DNA from: Vitellaria paradoxa
Lineage: Eukaryota; Streptophyta; Magnoliopsida; Ericales; Sapotaceae
Length of the DNA: 64,000 nt
Direction: 5' to 3'
Assembly: GCA_019916065.1 (NCBI GenBank)
Contig: CM034236.1
Coordinates: forward strand, 50,372,690 to 50,436,689
This document shows positions 1-11,191 of this stretch, in pieces. The notes under the pieces were generated by a model that was not told the DNA's origin, searched no databases, and worked only from the letters and a program-made list of their open reading frames with translations. The stretch's first letter is position 1, and each line of letters begins with the position of its first letter. The position numbers and the translations under genes were made by a program.

Positions 1-236
1 TCGAAAGGGACCTCAAATTCCAGTCCCGGATCCCATCTCGGACTAGGAAATCCGCTCTTGCCTCCATCCATCTCATCCTTAAGGGCCTTTGCGGTAATCC
101 TCTGAGGCACTAGCTTCTGTACTCTCTGATACCGAATTACCCATGAAGCAAAGCTGCTTCCAATCTTGACTTGCCTTGGACTTGGGACTAAAGAGCAGTA
201 AACATTTAGCCTGAGCATCTATTTCCAGAATTGTCG
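1..236 (-). CDS. Partial coding exon of an unrecognised gene, cut by the window edge
   Basis: I do not recognise the family. Reading from an ATG at 218 toward position 1, one frame stays open for 72 codons and ends in a conserved-looking stretch (FPSPRWDPGLEFEVPF), preceded by SSFASWVIRYQRVQKLVPQ. A second frame across about 150-236 also looks protein-like (DAQAKCLLLFSPKSK) before reaching a stop near 92. The true product may therefore join the two frames through a splice or a frameshift, and position 218 may not be the start. Upstream of it sequence turns AT-rich. The remaining exons lie outside the window. It could equally be a gene fragment. The coding call rests on open frame and composition only. 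Confidence 0.38.
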
Positions 237-501
237 CAGAACTTCAATTAGTGAACATGGAAGAGAAGAAGAAAGTTTCCCTGTGCTTCTCTAGTTAAAA
301 AGATAGTATTGCAATTTCTTTTGTGGACCATGCATTATTTACGTGGCGGAAAATATTGGACTCCAAAATTATTTTTGGTGGTTTTATGGCATAAGCGGCC
401 TCTCAGTCTCAGGGTTGCCAGCGAGGGCATTTGGGTCCACAAAATTTTGACCCAAATAAGCAAGGTTAGCCAAATGAATTCTCTGCTGCTTTTTTTTTTC
501 T

Positions 502-533
<32 letters not shown>

Positions 534-814
534 ATTTTTGGTGGTTTATAAGAGAGGTTGGAGAGAGGTTGGTTGGGCAATGTGGCGAGTGCTTCCTTGC
601 ACGCTTGTGCGCGCGCATGTCTCACGTATCCACGAGCATTCGGCTTGCACGCCAGTTGCACTGATTTGCTTTCACTCGGGGGTGACATTTTGTGAGATTG
701 GATTATTGTGTTTATTTTTAAATATTTTAAATATTGCGTTGGATAAGTTGTTCAAACTTGATTTGAATATAAAAATGTCATTGAACTTGAAAATGTATAC
801 AAGTTTGGTTTGTC
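237..814. other. Non-coding flank with a (TTA)n microsatellite
   Basis: No supported gene. A TTA microsatellite occupies about 505-533, next to a T-run. Around 590-680 the composition is more balanced, but the reading frames there match no family I know. For a - strand gene at 1-236 this would be upstream sequence. Confidence 0.6.
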
Positions 815-1290
815 TATTAGCTAATTATTTAAAAAAAATAGTTTTCTTGTAGTTTAACTATTAGTTAATTATTAAAAAATTAATTTTTTTACATTGGGGA
901 GAAAAAAAAAGTTAACTTTTTACTTGTTGACATTTTAGTGTTTCATTAATTTGACATTTTTAACTTTTATAATTTAAGAAAAGTTTAAAATTAAAAAATA
1001 GCTTTCTTATAGTTTGACTATTAGCTAATTATTACAAAAGTAGTTTTTTTGTGTTTAAGAAAAAAAAAAGTTAACTTTTTACTTATTGACTTTTCAGTGT
1101 TCCATTAATTTGACATTTTTGGTCTTCTTGATTTATCAAAAGTTCAAAAATTAAAAAATAACTTTCTTATAGTTTGACTATTAATTAATTATTAAAAAAT
1201 TAATTTTTTTTGTGTTTGTGAAAAAAATTAACTTTTTACCTTTTGACTTTTTAGTATTCCGTTAATTTGACATTTTTGTCCTTCATGATT
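815..1290. repeat. Three imperfect tandem copies of a ~159 bp AT-rich unit
   Basis: The phrase TTAACTTTTTAC recurs at about 911, 1070 and 1227, and TAATTTGACATTTT at about 947, 1107 and 1265, giving a spacing near 159 bp. Each unit also has a TAGTTTGACTATTA block. The copies are clearly diverged. No coding potential is visible. Confidence 0.75.
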
Positions 1291-2794
1291 TTAATAGAAA
1301 TTTAAGAGAATAAATTTGATGATTTCAAAAATAAATTAAAAAAATTAGTAATAAGTTAAAAAACTAACTCTTTAAAGGGAATCTAAATTTAAAAAAATAA
1401 AATTAGAAGAATAAAAAATTACGGCCCCATTTGATTAAAAAAAAGATAAGCAAAAAGTACAGTAAAAATATAAAAATTTAATATAAATGTGATATGTAAT
1501 AAATTTTAATTAAAAAAATTAGTTAAAATTAATGAGTATTAAGTAATTTTGGTGTGCCAAACAACGCATGCGCGAGGGAGGGGCTTGCCTGCTGTGCAAC
1601 GCACTTTCCTACCATCGGAAGAAATAGCTTCTTTTGATTTGATGGTGGAACCGTGCACTATTTATTATTCCAGCGTGTGCTTTTATATTTCTTATAAAAG
1701 TAACGTGGGAGAGCGGTAATTACAAAAAAAAAAAAAAAAAACGTGGGAGAGTGGTAAAGTATTCACGATAAATTTTTTATAATCAAACTTTGCGGTTGTG
1801 CGGAGCTCTAATGAAGTTAAATTTCAAAAAATTTTAAAGGTTCAAATTTTTTCAAACTATAAAAAATTTGTCAAAATCTATTACAGCATGCTTTAACGAA
1901 TTTTGGTAATTTTTTTAAAAAATTGTACTGATATTTGTACTAAAAAGTTTCATAAAATTTTTAAGATTTTTCACTAAAATTTTATCATTTATCACTTTAT
2001 ATAATTTTTAACAATTTTATATCAAATCAAATATTTCAAAATACTTTTATTAACTTTTGTATTTTTTTACACTCCAAAAGGCCTCTTTATATAGTAGAGT
2101 TTTGTGTGATCTTTGAGGTCGGAGCTAAAATTTTATCTTACTATTTTTAATATTTTTCGGTCATCAATCTTATTTTCTCTTGTGATTAATTGTTTGGTTT
2201 TATTGTTGATTAGATCTATTATTACTAGAAGAATGATTTACCAATTTCAGGTTTCTTTTCTTATTTTATCCAGGATTAGATTATGAATTTACTTTCATTA
2301 ATTATTTTTTTATTTTTGAGCCAACAACTATATTATATTATATTATATTATTTTTTTCGTAGATTAGATGTTGAAACTTTTTTAAAAAGTTAAAAAACTA
2401 TTTTTCACATTGCATATGATTAGTTTTATTTTTTTCTCTAAATAGGGTCCATTATAATTTATTTTGTTAATTTCAACTGAGATTTACTTAGAATTTTGTA
2501 TTTTTGCGTTTCTTGCAGATTCAAGAAGCTTGTTCTTACAAATTTAATGATTTATCATTATTATACTCTAAATGCTCCACTATTGCATCAAGTGATGCTA
2601 AAAACAAGTTTACCTTCCCTAGTTTTCCGTGTTCTCATTGATAACATGAGACTTTTCTTATACCCCCTTATCAATAGAGTATAATAACAATTACCATACT
2701 ACGGCAGATCTTTATCCTCCTATGAACATTTGAAAATAGAGCATTTTTTTTTAATGGTTGGATCAAGTTGAATGCTTATTCGAATGCATTCAGG
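1291..2794. other. AT-rich intergenic stretch with MITE-like fragments
   Basis: No gene is supported. Position 1423-1566 has inverted-looking ends (GGCCCCATTTGATT and GTGCCAAACAACGC) like the Tourist-type MITEs elsewhere in the window, but I see no clean target duplication. Position 1800-2085 shares its interior (TCACTAAAATTTT and TTATATCAAATCAAATAT) with the MITE at 37247-37582 and is probably a decayed relative. A short open stretch after an acceptor-like TTGCAG at about 2518 matches nothing I recognise. Confidence 0.5.
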
Positions 2795-3096
2795 TTTTTA
2801 TGATTTTTACGAGAATATATTTGTTTAAAAATGTGTATTAGTTTATGGAGTTTTTTAGCTATTTATGATTTTTATGAGAACATTTTTTATTAAAAAATTT
2901 TTCAATATAAATCATTGGAATTTATAAGTATTTATGATTTTTATTAGGATATTTTTAGTCAAAAAATTATGCATTGAATCATAGGATTTCATGTGGACAT
3001 TTTTGTCAAAAAAATAACTTTCAAATATTCAAACTTGTATATAGTAGTAAGATAAGATAGTAAGATATATATTTATAGATATACATGTAGATATGT
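2795..3096. repeat. AT-rich minisatellite, left part
   Basis: The motif TATTTATGATTTTTATGAG recurs at about 2800, 2866 and 2936 with variable spacers. It is followed by GTAAGATAAGATAGTAAGATATAT. The same motifs continue at 10768-11790, on the other side of the gypsy element, so one array was split by that insertion. Confidence 0.75.
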
Positions 3097-3394
3097 TAAT
3101 AAGGTGACTTCTGATCGAGGCAGCTATTAGATTTCCCTCGGTCCGCTTAGGTGACCGGGGAAATCAGGGGCTTTTGATAGGGTGTGCTCAACTAAGCAAG
3201 TTTACACGAATGACCACACTAATGACCCAAGCTGATTAGGCGATATGGACTTTGATTAGTAAAGTGGTCGATCAAGCACAGCTAGTTTGACATTCAATAT
3301 TAATCGTGATTGGCAATCAAATGACAAGCTACGACAGATTTTATAACCGAATTTACGACCCACGCATCTAACCCATCCAAAGATGATGATACAG
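3097..3394 (+). repeat. 5' LTR remnant of the gypsy element
   Basis: The first ~150 bp align with the 3' LTR at 10175 (shared ATCGAGGCAGCTATTAGATT, then GATAGG and an ACGAATGACCA-like block). The rest of the LTR and the primer-binding site are missing: RNase H coding sequence begins by about 3395. The deletion must run from inside the LTR into pol. Confidence 0.7.
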
Positions 3395-4312
3395 AATAGA
3401 CTTGGGTGATGATTGTTAATGGGTCCTCCACTCAAAACTCCAGTGGTGCAGGTATAATCTTATTTCCCTTGATGGGCACAAGTTAGAATATGTTCTGCGT
3501 TTCAGGTTTCCTACTTCCAATAATAAAGCTGAGTATAAAGCCTTAATTGTTAGTCTCTGGATGGCTCGGCGAATAAGGGCAGAGTAAATAATGGTCTAGA
3601 GTGACTCATAGTTAGTTGTGGAGTAAGTACAAGGGGACTATGAAATAAGAAGAGAGAACATGGTCAAGCACTGTCAAATAGCAAAAAATTTGTTAAGGAA
3701 GTTTTCCTAGTTTCAACTACAAAGAATTCCAAGATTGCAGAACGAAGAGGTTGATTGATTGGCTAAAATTGCATTATCAAGAGAGTTAAACTCAGATATT
3801 CCGATTGAAATATTGGATTTCTCAAGTATCCAAATCCCAAAAGCCAACCAAATTAAGGAAGATGTTGAATGGGCGAGACCGATTAGAAAATACTTGGAGA
3901 ATGGAGGCTTGCCAAGTGACAATAATGAAACAAGAAGGGTTCAATATTAATCAAGCAGATATCTTATAGTGGATGGAATCTTTTACAAAAACATAGTATA
4001 GCTTTACATTGCTAAGGTGTACGAATGACTAGGAGGCTAATTACATCATGAGAGAAGTTCACGAAGGAGTTTGTAGAAACCACTCGGGGGATCTTATAGT
4101 GGATGGAATCTTTTACAAAAGAATGGCATAGCTCTATATTGTTAAGGTGTATGAATGACTTGGAGGCTAATTACATCATGAGAGAAGTTCACGAAGGAGT
4201 TTGTAGAAACCACTCGGGGGGCAGGGCTTTAGTTCAGAAGATTTTGAAAGCTGGCTACTATTGGCCTACCATTGAGAAGAACGCTTAGGTGTTTGTTAGG
4301 AAATATGACAAG
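3395..4312 (+). pseudogene. Gypsy pol remnant: RNase H and start of integrase
   Basis: Translated pieces read as a plant gypsy RNase H and its linker: a WVMIVNGSS-like opening, LSRELNSDIPIEILDFSSIQ near 3766-3825, and then the integrase zinc-binding region (YIMREVHEGVCRNHSGG and KAGYYWPTIEKNA, about 4160-4285). Several stops and frame changes are present. A 130 bp direct duplication covers 3961-4090 and 4091-4220, repeating the YIMREVHEG segment. The frame then reaches KYDK and is cut by the nested LTR at 4313; it resumes at 5886 with CQRFSNV. Confidence 0.85.
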
Positions 4313-5880
4313 TGATTACACTTGAAAAGTGTAATTACAAACTCCCTAACTCAACACTTATTCATGTATTTAAATAATTAAAGCTGAAGTTTTAGTTTTA
4401 TTGTATTACTTATACTTTTATTGTTTATTTGCAGAGAAAATGGCAAGGATGTCGAAGTTTATAGCTATGGGAATGGCTGAGAAAATGAAGGAAATGTCAT
4501 GGTTCAAACCTTACCTTGGATGGCCAAGACTAGCCCAAAGACTCAACCTAAAGGAGGAATAAAAGCAAGAAATAAAGACACTTGGGGGTCAGGACCGTCC
4601 ATCTAATGGTCGGGACCACAGTGTATAGGAATTGAGAAGAAAGCTTTCTGTGGTCCCGACCCCCAGATTAGACGGTCGGGACCACCGTGTTTCCAAAATC
4701 CAAGAATTAAAGCACCTCTTTTAGGGTTTCTTGGCATCTATATAAAGAGCTATTGCACGGCCAAGAAGGAGGAGAAGCCCCTTTTGATTTTGCACCTTCA
4801 ATTGAGTGTTAGAATAGAATTTTGGGAGTTTTTAGATTAGTTTTTTTTAAACTTGGAAGCGTGGATTCATGGTTTTCGTTGGAGTTTTTATCGTTGTCTT
4901 TGTAGTGATTTTTCACCTCGTCTTTTATATTCGTTTTACGTTATAAGTTGCACTTTAATCTATTTCGTTTTATTTCGATTTGTTTCGTAATATCATGTTT
5001 TGCTTGTTTCAATTCTCTTTTCGTATGATTGAATGCTATTTTATTGTTTTTAAGATGCTTAAAGTAGTCGTAGCATAAAACCCTAATCTTGATTCAACGA
5101 AAGGGTAGTTCACGAAAAGCTTTGGGGTGTTCGTAGTCTCTTCGCGAAGGTTGAGAAACCTTTTTCGAAGGGATTTACCTTTCAAAATCTATTTTTCTTC
5201 TGTTTCGAAAACATTCGAATACGAAAATTTTTAACCAAATCCGTGTGAGATCACTGGTATGAATTTTCGTAACCAAATTTCAAATACTTTTGAATAGAAT
5301 TAAAAATCAAATTTTTATTAATATTTTGGTGTTTAATTGAGAAACTCTAGGAAACAAAGGTCTTTAACCATATCCGCTTGAGATCACTGGTACTGACATT
5401 TGATTATAACATTTTCAAAATTTTTCAAATTAAACCCTATTCTTCAAACAAACACACCCCCAAGGCAAAGTAGTAAACTACCCAGACTTGACGTTGAATC
5501 AAGATTCTTACTAGTATTGAATTTCAATCCAATTTAATTCTAATTACAATAGAGTAATTTTGAAGCTGAAAGTGTTTTGTTGATGTTATTTTAAAATTTT
5601 GCCATCTCATTGATTCCCTTTAAAATTCTAAATGTCCTATTTAGTTTAATTTTAACTAGTTTAAATTGAACCTGTCTTTAATTTTATTGAATCCTTAAAC
5701 TTAGTAAACATAAACTTCCAAATTTAATTCTCTTTAGTTTTAAAATTTAGTCCACATCCTAAAAACTTAAATACATTAGGCTCCCTGTGGAATTCGACCT
5801 CGGACTCACCGAGTTTAAAACTGTGACTACCCTCTTGCACTTGAGAGGTAAAAAGTCCGAACACAATTTAGGGTCGGTTA
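4313..5880 (+). mobile_element. Nested solo LTR (1568 bp) inside the gypsy integrase
   Basis: The segment starts TGATTACAC and ends GTCGGTTA. It is flanked by the 5 bp duplication ACAAG (4308-4312 and 5881-5885), so it interrupts the integrase codons between KYDK and CQRF. A TATA-like CTATATAAAG lies at 4738. The 3' part has the CTCCCTGTGGAATTCGAC motif common near plant gypsy LTR ends. No internal coding region is present, so this is a solo LTR left by LTR-LTR recombination. Orientation is inferred from the TATA box and the 3' motif. Confidence 0.85.
4584..4690. repeat. GC-rich inverted repeat inside the nested LTR
   Basis: Two ~38 bp arms (4584-4622 and 4648-4687) share GGTCGGGACCAC and its complement GTGGTCCCGACC. 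Each arm is also internally palindromic, so a stem-loop or cruciform is possible. It lies just upstream of the TATA-like box at 4738. Confidence 0.6.
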
Positions 5881-5885
5881 ACAAG

Positions 5886-6780
5886 TGCCAAAGATTCTCT
5901 AATGTTTTGAAGTAGCCTGCTCAAGAGCTAACACCGATCTAATGTCCTTAACCATTTGCTCAATAGAGAATTGACATTATTGAGCCATTTCCGTTGGGAA
6001 GAGGATAGCGGAAATTTGTAGTAGTGGCAATTAATTATTTCACCAAGTAGGTAAAAGCGAAACTTTACTGACCATCAATGAACAAAACATAAGGAAGTTC
6101 CTATGGTAAAGTATAGTCTACCGGTTTGGTATCCCCAGGGTGGTGATCATAGACAATGACAAACAGTTTAAAGGAAAGCAATTTAGCGGGTTGCGTGAAG
6201 AATTGGGCATCAACTATCACTACTCATCATTCAAGCACCCTTAAGCTAATGGTCAGGTGGAAGTCACCAATCGATATCTCCTCAATATTATTAAAATGAA
6301 GCTAGACAAGGCAAAGGGCCTCTTGGCAGATGAGCTTTCTAACATTTTATAGGCATACAGGATGATTGAGAGAGTTACAACTGGTCAGATGCCATTTTCT
6401 TTTGCATTTGGGATAGAAGTAGTAATCCCTGTTAAAATTGGACTTCCTAGCCCAAGAACGCAAAACTTCAACCCGAAAGAAAATGATGAAATGATGAATA
6501 AGGAGATTGATCTACTTGAAGAAGAAGTTTATAAGCTACAATCAGAATGACATCCTATCAGCACAAAATGCGCTAATATCATAATTCCAGAGCTCGCCTG
6601 AGAGAATTTAGATATAGTGAACTAGTATTAAAAAAGGTAAATCAATCAACTAGGAACCTTCAAGATGGAAAGCTTAGGCCAAATTGGGAAGGACCATATA
6701 AAGCATTAGGCTCCACTCGGAAAAAAAGATTTATCGATTAAAGGCACTTGGGGGTAAGGGACTACCTCACCTATAACATA
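5886..6780 (+). pseudogene. Gypsy integrase remnant, continued
   Basis: Resumes the interrupted pol frame. Recognisable pieces are PFPLGRG and KFVVVAINYFTK (catalytic-core start, near 5985-6045), GQVEVTNR-like sequence near 6255, and PFSFAFGIEVVIPVKIGLPSPR near 6393-6450, typical of the C-terminal part of plant gypsy integrase. Many stop codons interrupt the frame. The region ends in non-coding sequence after about 6780. Confidence 0.85.
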
Positions 6781-7384
6781 CTAAGCATTTACGAAAGTAT
6801 TAAGTATGAATTAAATTATAGATGTAATTTCTATCAGACTATAAATGAAATTCTACATTTTTGACAAAAATTCTGTGATAAATAATTTTACTACGCAAGG
6901 ATTTTAGCTCGATTCACATGACTGAGCAGCATGAAGATCCTATTTGGTTCGTGTAGCCGAGCAAAGCAAAGATGGCTTACTTGGCCAATGCCTAAGATGG
7001 CAAAGAATCCTTACCCGATTCACGTGACCAAGCAAAGCGAACATTCTGCTCGACTCACGTGGCCAATTCCTATGATGGCAAAGATATCCTGCTCGATTCA
7101 TGTGACCAACTAGAGCGAAAATCCTACTTGGCTCACGTGGTCGAGTAGAGCAAAGATCGCACACGAGACCAATGCCAAAGATGGTGAAAAGAACGTTGCA
7201 TGCCATACACGGTAAGATGAAGCAATAAATCAAATATAAATCAGCAGGTAACACAACGTGAAGATAAATATAGAACATGAATTCAATCTAAATGAAAATG
7301 CAGGTCTAATTTAAAGATGGTTTAAAAAACTATATAGTTCAGCATTGATATTTGAAAATGAAAATGAGTTAGAAATAAAGGCTC
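6781..7384. repeat. Gypsy 3' spacer with ~60 bp tandem repeats
   Basis: Between 6905 and 7170 a unit containing CGATTCACGTGACC, AGCAAAG and CCTAYGATGGCAAAG is repeated about four times with divergence. Such repeats in untranslated regions are known from Tat-like elements. No coding sequence is supported. Confidence 0.65.
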
Positions 7385-9574
7385 AAGTGGCATCAGAGCC
7401 ATCAATGTTCTTTACAGGCTTTGTGTTGCCAACAACATTTGCAGTAGTATCCTCGGTTTGCTTAGTGTTTTTAACAAGCCCTTCCTTAATCCCACCTCTT
7501 GTCTCTTGGTCACCTTAGTTCTCTTGCTCTTCATCGATTGAGGCATTGCCCGGTTTAATTCCAAAAATGTCAAGAAAATAGAGGAGGAAGAGAACTTTCC
7601 CTTGACATGATTAAAGCCTTGCATGAACATTGGAAGAAGCAGGTCTTGATATTCATCAATGTCTTTAAATTCGGCCACTGCTCTTTTTTCAGCATCCTAC
7701 AGTTCCTCAGAGAGCTCAGCTAGCCTTCTCTACTGAGAGCTTTTTCCAGATACTAGCGTGCTTAGTTTTTAAGGACTTGTTTTCTTCGATGATTTTACGC
7801 TCATGCTGGATGACTTATTCTTTCTCAACCTAAGTAATAGTTCTTTTGTCCTTGGATGCTTCAACCTCAGTAAGAGTTTCTTCCTTCCTCTTCCTCTCAT
7901 TAGCCAATACTTTCTCTGTGTTAGCCAATTGAGTATATAGCGCAAGGGACCTAACCATGGTTTGAACACTATAGTAGGACCAAGTTCAGTTTAAAAAATT
8001 TGAAAATGAATGAATGAACAAAGAGTGAGATGGAAGTATACCCTGAAAAAGATGTCATGATTCATGTCATATACCATGTTAGTCGTAGGGTAGCCTCTTA
8101 ACGGGTCTAAGTCAGCATTAATGATCGTTGAAAGTAATTTCTGCCAAGCTGCTTCACTGTTCAACAGGCAGATGCCCCGACTTGAGAACCTGATCCTGAA
8201 GTAGTTCCCTTCGGAGGGAAAGAAGAAATTTGAATGACCTCCCTGTGAAATGGAGGGTCGGAAGTATCCTTTCGTTGGCTGGCAAATAGAGTAGAGGACT
8301 TCGTAGTCTTTGCTTTCTTCGAAATAAGCTCTCCCGAAGCCCTCTGGAGGTAGACTTTTTCTTGTCTACCTTGTCCAAGTTACTTATGTCAAACATTTCT
8401 ATCTCTGTTTGTTCGGTTTGTATATGTGATCGTTTAGGTTGATCTTCTTGAGATCGTTAGGGTTGATCCTTGACTTGCTCAGCTTCCTCGGGAATTATGT
8501 ATCTGTTAAGAGAAAGAAAAAAAAGTTTTCAGTGAGGAAAATTGAAGTATAGGAATTGGTAAAATGTGGCTCATGAACTTACTTTACTCACGTTCAATCG
8601 CCAAGGCTTCTTTTGTTGGGTCAAGATCGAGCAAGTAGAGGGTCAGGTTATCTATGGTTATTAAAAAATGAGCTTCTCGAACCTTACACTTCTTCGTGAA
8701 GGGAAAAAGACTTTTTTGTTCCCCAGTCAAGGCAGGTTGCTTCCGAGCTGATCAAAAATTAAAAGTGAAATTAGAATCCTAAGACCTAAAAAATTTGAGA
8801 AAACTCAAATTAAAAATTTAGATGTACCCCTTAACGTTGGTTGGCCCTAAACCCAAGGGACTCGGATCTTCTTATCTTCATCAATTTCCCAGAATTGAAA
8901 TTCCTAGCTACTCCCACGAACGAAAAAATACTTGTCTTTCCACTATTTGTGAAAAGTAGGCATATGGGTGACAAAGTTGAACTCAGGCTTCCTTGTCGAG
9001 AAGTACCACCAACTCGAGCCCTTCTTGATAACCTTGTAAAAGTATAGAGACTTAGTCATCGATAGCTCGTGTCTAGTGGCAGCTCCCCAGAACACTGCAC
9101 TCCTAATAAGAATCTACCAGCTATTCGGTGAGATTTCGCTTAGGGGCAAGTTAGGGTGAGATAAGACTCTCAGACGAACTTCAGTAGAAGAAATCAAAGG
9201 CCACCGATCAGAGTGGCTTCGTACACCGCAATCTCATCCTCTCTCGGTGAGCAGGTAAAGTCAATGTTCCTCAGGACTCAGTAAGTAAAGTCTGGAGGAA
9301 ATTGGAAGTCAAAAATCATGTCTAAAATTCTTTTAACAATAATGGTTGATTTGATGACCTCTGTCTTAAATTTGGCATCATCGTCACTAGTAGTAGTGAT
9401 ACGGGAGTTTTTGGTTCTAACACCGGGCTTGAAAGCATCAACGATACGTCCAGTATTGTCTGCTTGGGGCCCACTAGTATTGGGAACGTTAGGGGCTCTA
9501 CGTCTGGTGAAGACGTAACTGTCATCATCAGATTCTTTGCTGCTAATAGGATTGACTCTTTTAGGATCGCCCAT
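7385..9574 (-). pseudogene. Antisense ORF of the gypsy element (putative gypsy-type transposon protein, PF04195-like)
   Basis: Reads opposite to pol. From a Met at 9574 the N-terminus (MGDPKRVNPISSKESDDDSY) is acidic and polar. About 9310-8850 resembles the plant 'putative gypsy type transposon' domain: a SPREDEIAVYE stretch, then LSEISPNSW-like and GSSWWYFSTRKPEFNFVTHM stretches, and WKDKYFFVRGSS. A LTLYLLDLDPTKEALAIER piece lies near 8590-8660. About 7960-7690 gives a charged coiled-coil (NTEKVLANERKRKEETLTEV), and the C-terminus has EFKDIDEYQDLLLPMFMQGF. Stops and frameshifts occur throughout. The product's function is not known; antisense additional ORFs upstream of the 3' LTR are described for Tat elements. 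Confidence 0.75.
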
Positions 9575-10154
9575 GGTAGTAGACAAGAACAATTGGGACA
9601 AATAAAATCTGTATGATAGAAAAATCAAGCCACTAATGATAAATCTTATATATCTAAGGTTTTCTACAAATCCTAAGGGATTTGGGAGCTTACGATTCCT
9701 CTCGTAAAAATAAACATTACTAACTAAGAGCCAGAACATAAAAGCGAAGAAAAGAAAATAAAAAAAAAAAAAAGAAGAAAACAAATGTTACCAATTCAAG
9801 AGGAAAGACAAATCTAGCAAGGAGGAGTAGCTTTAATCATAGTTGCAGTAATGGAGTTGCGGGAATGAGTTCGTGTAAATAGAAACCAGCAGGTCTTCTC
9901 TAATATTTATATCATTGCTTTTTCAATATTAATGAACACGATTTAGGCGGGAAACAATTGATCCAATGACTTGAAAATGGCACACTGACAACTCTAATGT
10001 CATCGCCAATACATAAGCGATGGGTGGTTAGAAGATGGGGGGGTTGTGTCCTTTCAAAGTATGCATAGGCGCCTGCATGCCTACCACGCAGTAAATGTGT
10101 ACATATTCTCAAGGATAAGATGGTTTTTAGATTTTCCTCGATCTGCTTTGGTGA

Positions 10155-10174
10155 CCTAGGGAATCGGGGGCATC
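10155..10174 (+). other. Polypurine tract before the gypsy 3' LTR
   Basis: The purine-rich stretch GGGAATCGGGGGCATC immediately precedes the LTR start at 10175, as expected for plus-strand priming. A second, related copy (GGGAATTAGGGGCATC) occurs within the LTR near 10237-10252. Confidence 0.65.
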
Positions 10175-10762
10175 TAATAGGGTGACTTCCGATCGAGGCA
10201 GCTATTAGATTCTCCTTGGTTCGCTTAGGTAACTGAGGGAATTAGGGGCATCTGATAGGATGCACCCGACTGAGCAGGTTCACGTGAATGACCATGCTAA
10301 TGATTCGAGCTGACTGAGCGATATAAATCCCAATCAGGCCCGAACGATCGTTGTATTAAAGACAAGATAGCTTACGTCACAATTACGTAAATAATCGTCT
10401 TCTGATATATTCCGCGATATGCACCTATAAAAGTGCTACTTACTATTTAATAGTTTTGATAATCAATTAAGAAAATCAACTTTGAGATCTATGATACAGG
10501 TGGCATAATTTGATTGGAGAAAGGCATGATTGTGTGAGGATCATCATCCTAACCATGCAGGTTTCATACATATATATATCACTATTTCACAAGTACACAG
10601 ATACAACACTCTTGCTTTACTGAAACTATGCCAAAATACTTTCTCAACTCTTTAACTAACTTAAGTATCGGAGACTCTTTAGTATGTATCACATCGGTGT
10701 ACTAGACAGTTTTCTGGGTTCAAAGTAAACTTTTAGAAGAAGACGCAATGACTGATTCATCA
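10175..10762 (+). repeat. 3' LTR of the gypsy element (588 bp)
   Basis: Starts TAATAGGGTGACTTCC and ends TTCATCA, followed by the target duplication TATGT. A TATA-like ACCTATAAAAGTG lies near 10430. Its first ~150 bp align with the 5' LTR remnant at 3097. The initial TG appears mutated to TA in both LTRs. Confidence 0.8.
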
Positions 10763-10767
10763 TATGT

Positions 10768-11153
10768 AATATAATATAATATAATATAATATAAGAATAT
10801 GTTAGGTAAAAAAAAATATATCAAATCATAGCATTTTTCAGATATTTATGATTTTTATAAGGAAATTTTTCTTCAGAAATATTTTTCATATATTCATACT
10901 ATTATTTATAATAGTAATAATAGTAATATATATAGTATATATACATGTATAATATAATATATAATAAAAAAATTCAATGTATTAAATCGTTAAAATTCTT
11001 AGGTATTTATGATTTTTATAAGATATTTTAGGTTAAAAATATATATTAAATTATAGAATTTTTAGATATTTTATGACTTTTATGAGGACATTTTTGTCTA
11101 GAAAATATTTTTCAATTATTCATACTATTATATAGCATTAAGATAAGATGGTA

Positions 11154-11191
<38 letters not shown>

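Larger units (their letters stand above)
3097..10762 (+). mobile_element. Degenerate Ty3/gypsy (Tat-like) LTR retrotransposon with internal deletion
   Basis: Both ends are visible. The 5' LTR begins TAATAAGGTGACTTC at 3097 and the 3' LTR begins TAATAGGGTGACTTC at 10175 and ends TTCATCA at 10762. A 5 bp target duplication TATGT flanks the element at 3092-3096 and 10763-10767. Inside, in + orientation, are RNase H and integrase remnants. These are followed by a repeat-rich spacer, an antisense ORF and a polypurine tract. No gag, protease or reverse transcriptase is present: the 5' LTR runs almost directly into RNase H, which indicates a large deletion. The pol order and the antisense ORF before the 3' LTR fit the Tat lineage. 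Many stops make it inactive. Confidence 0.85.
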
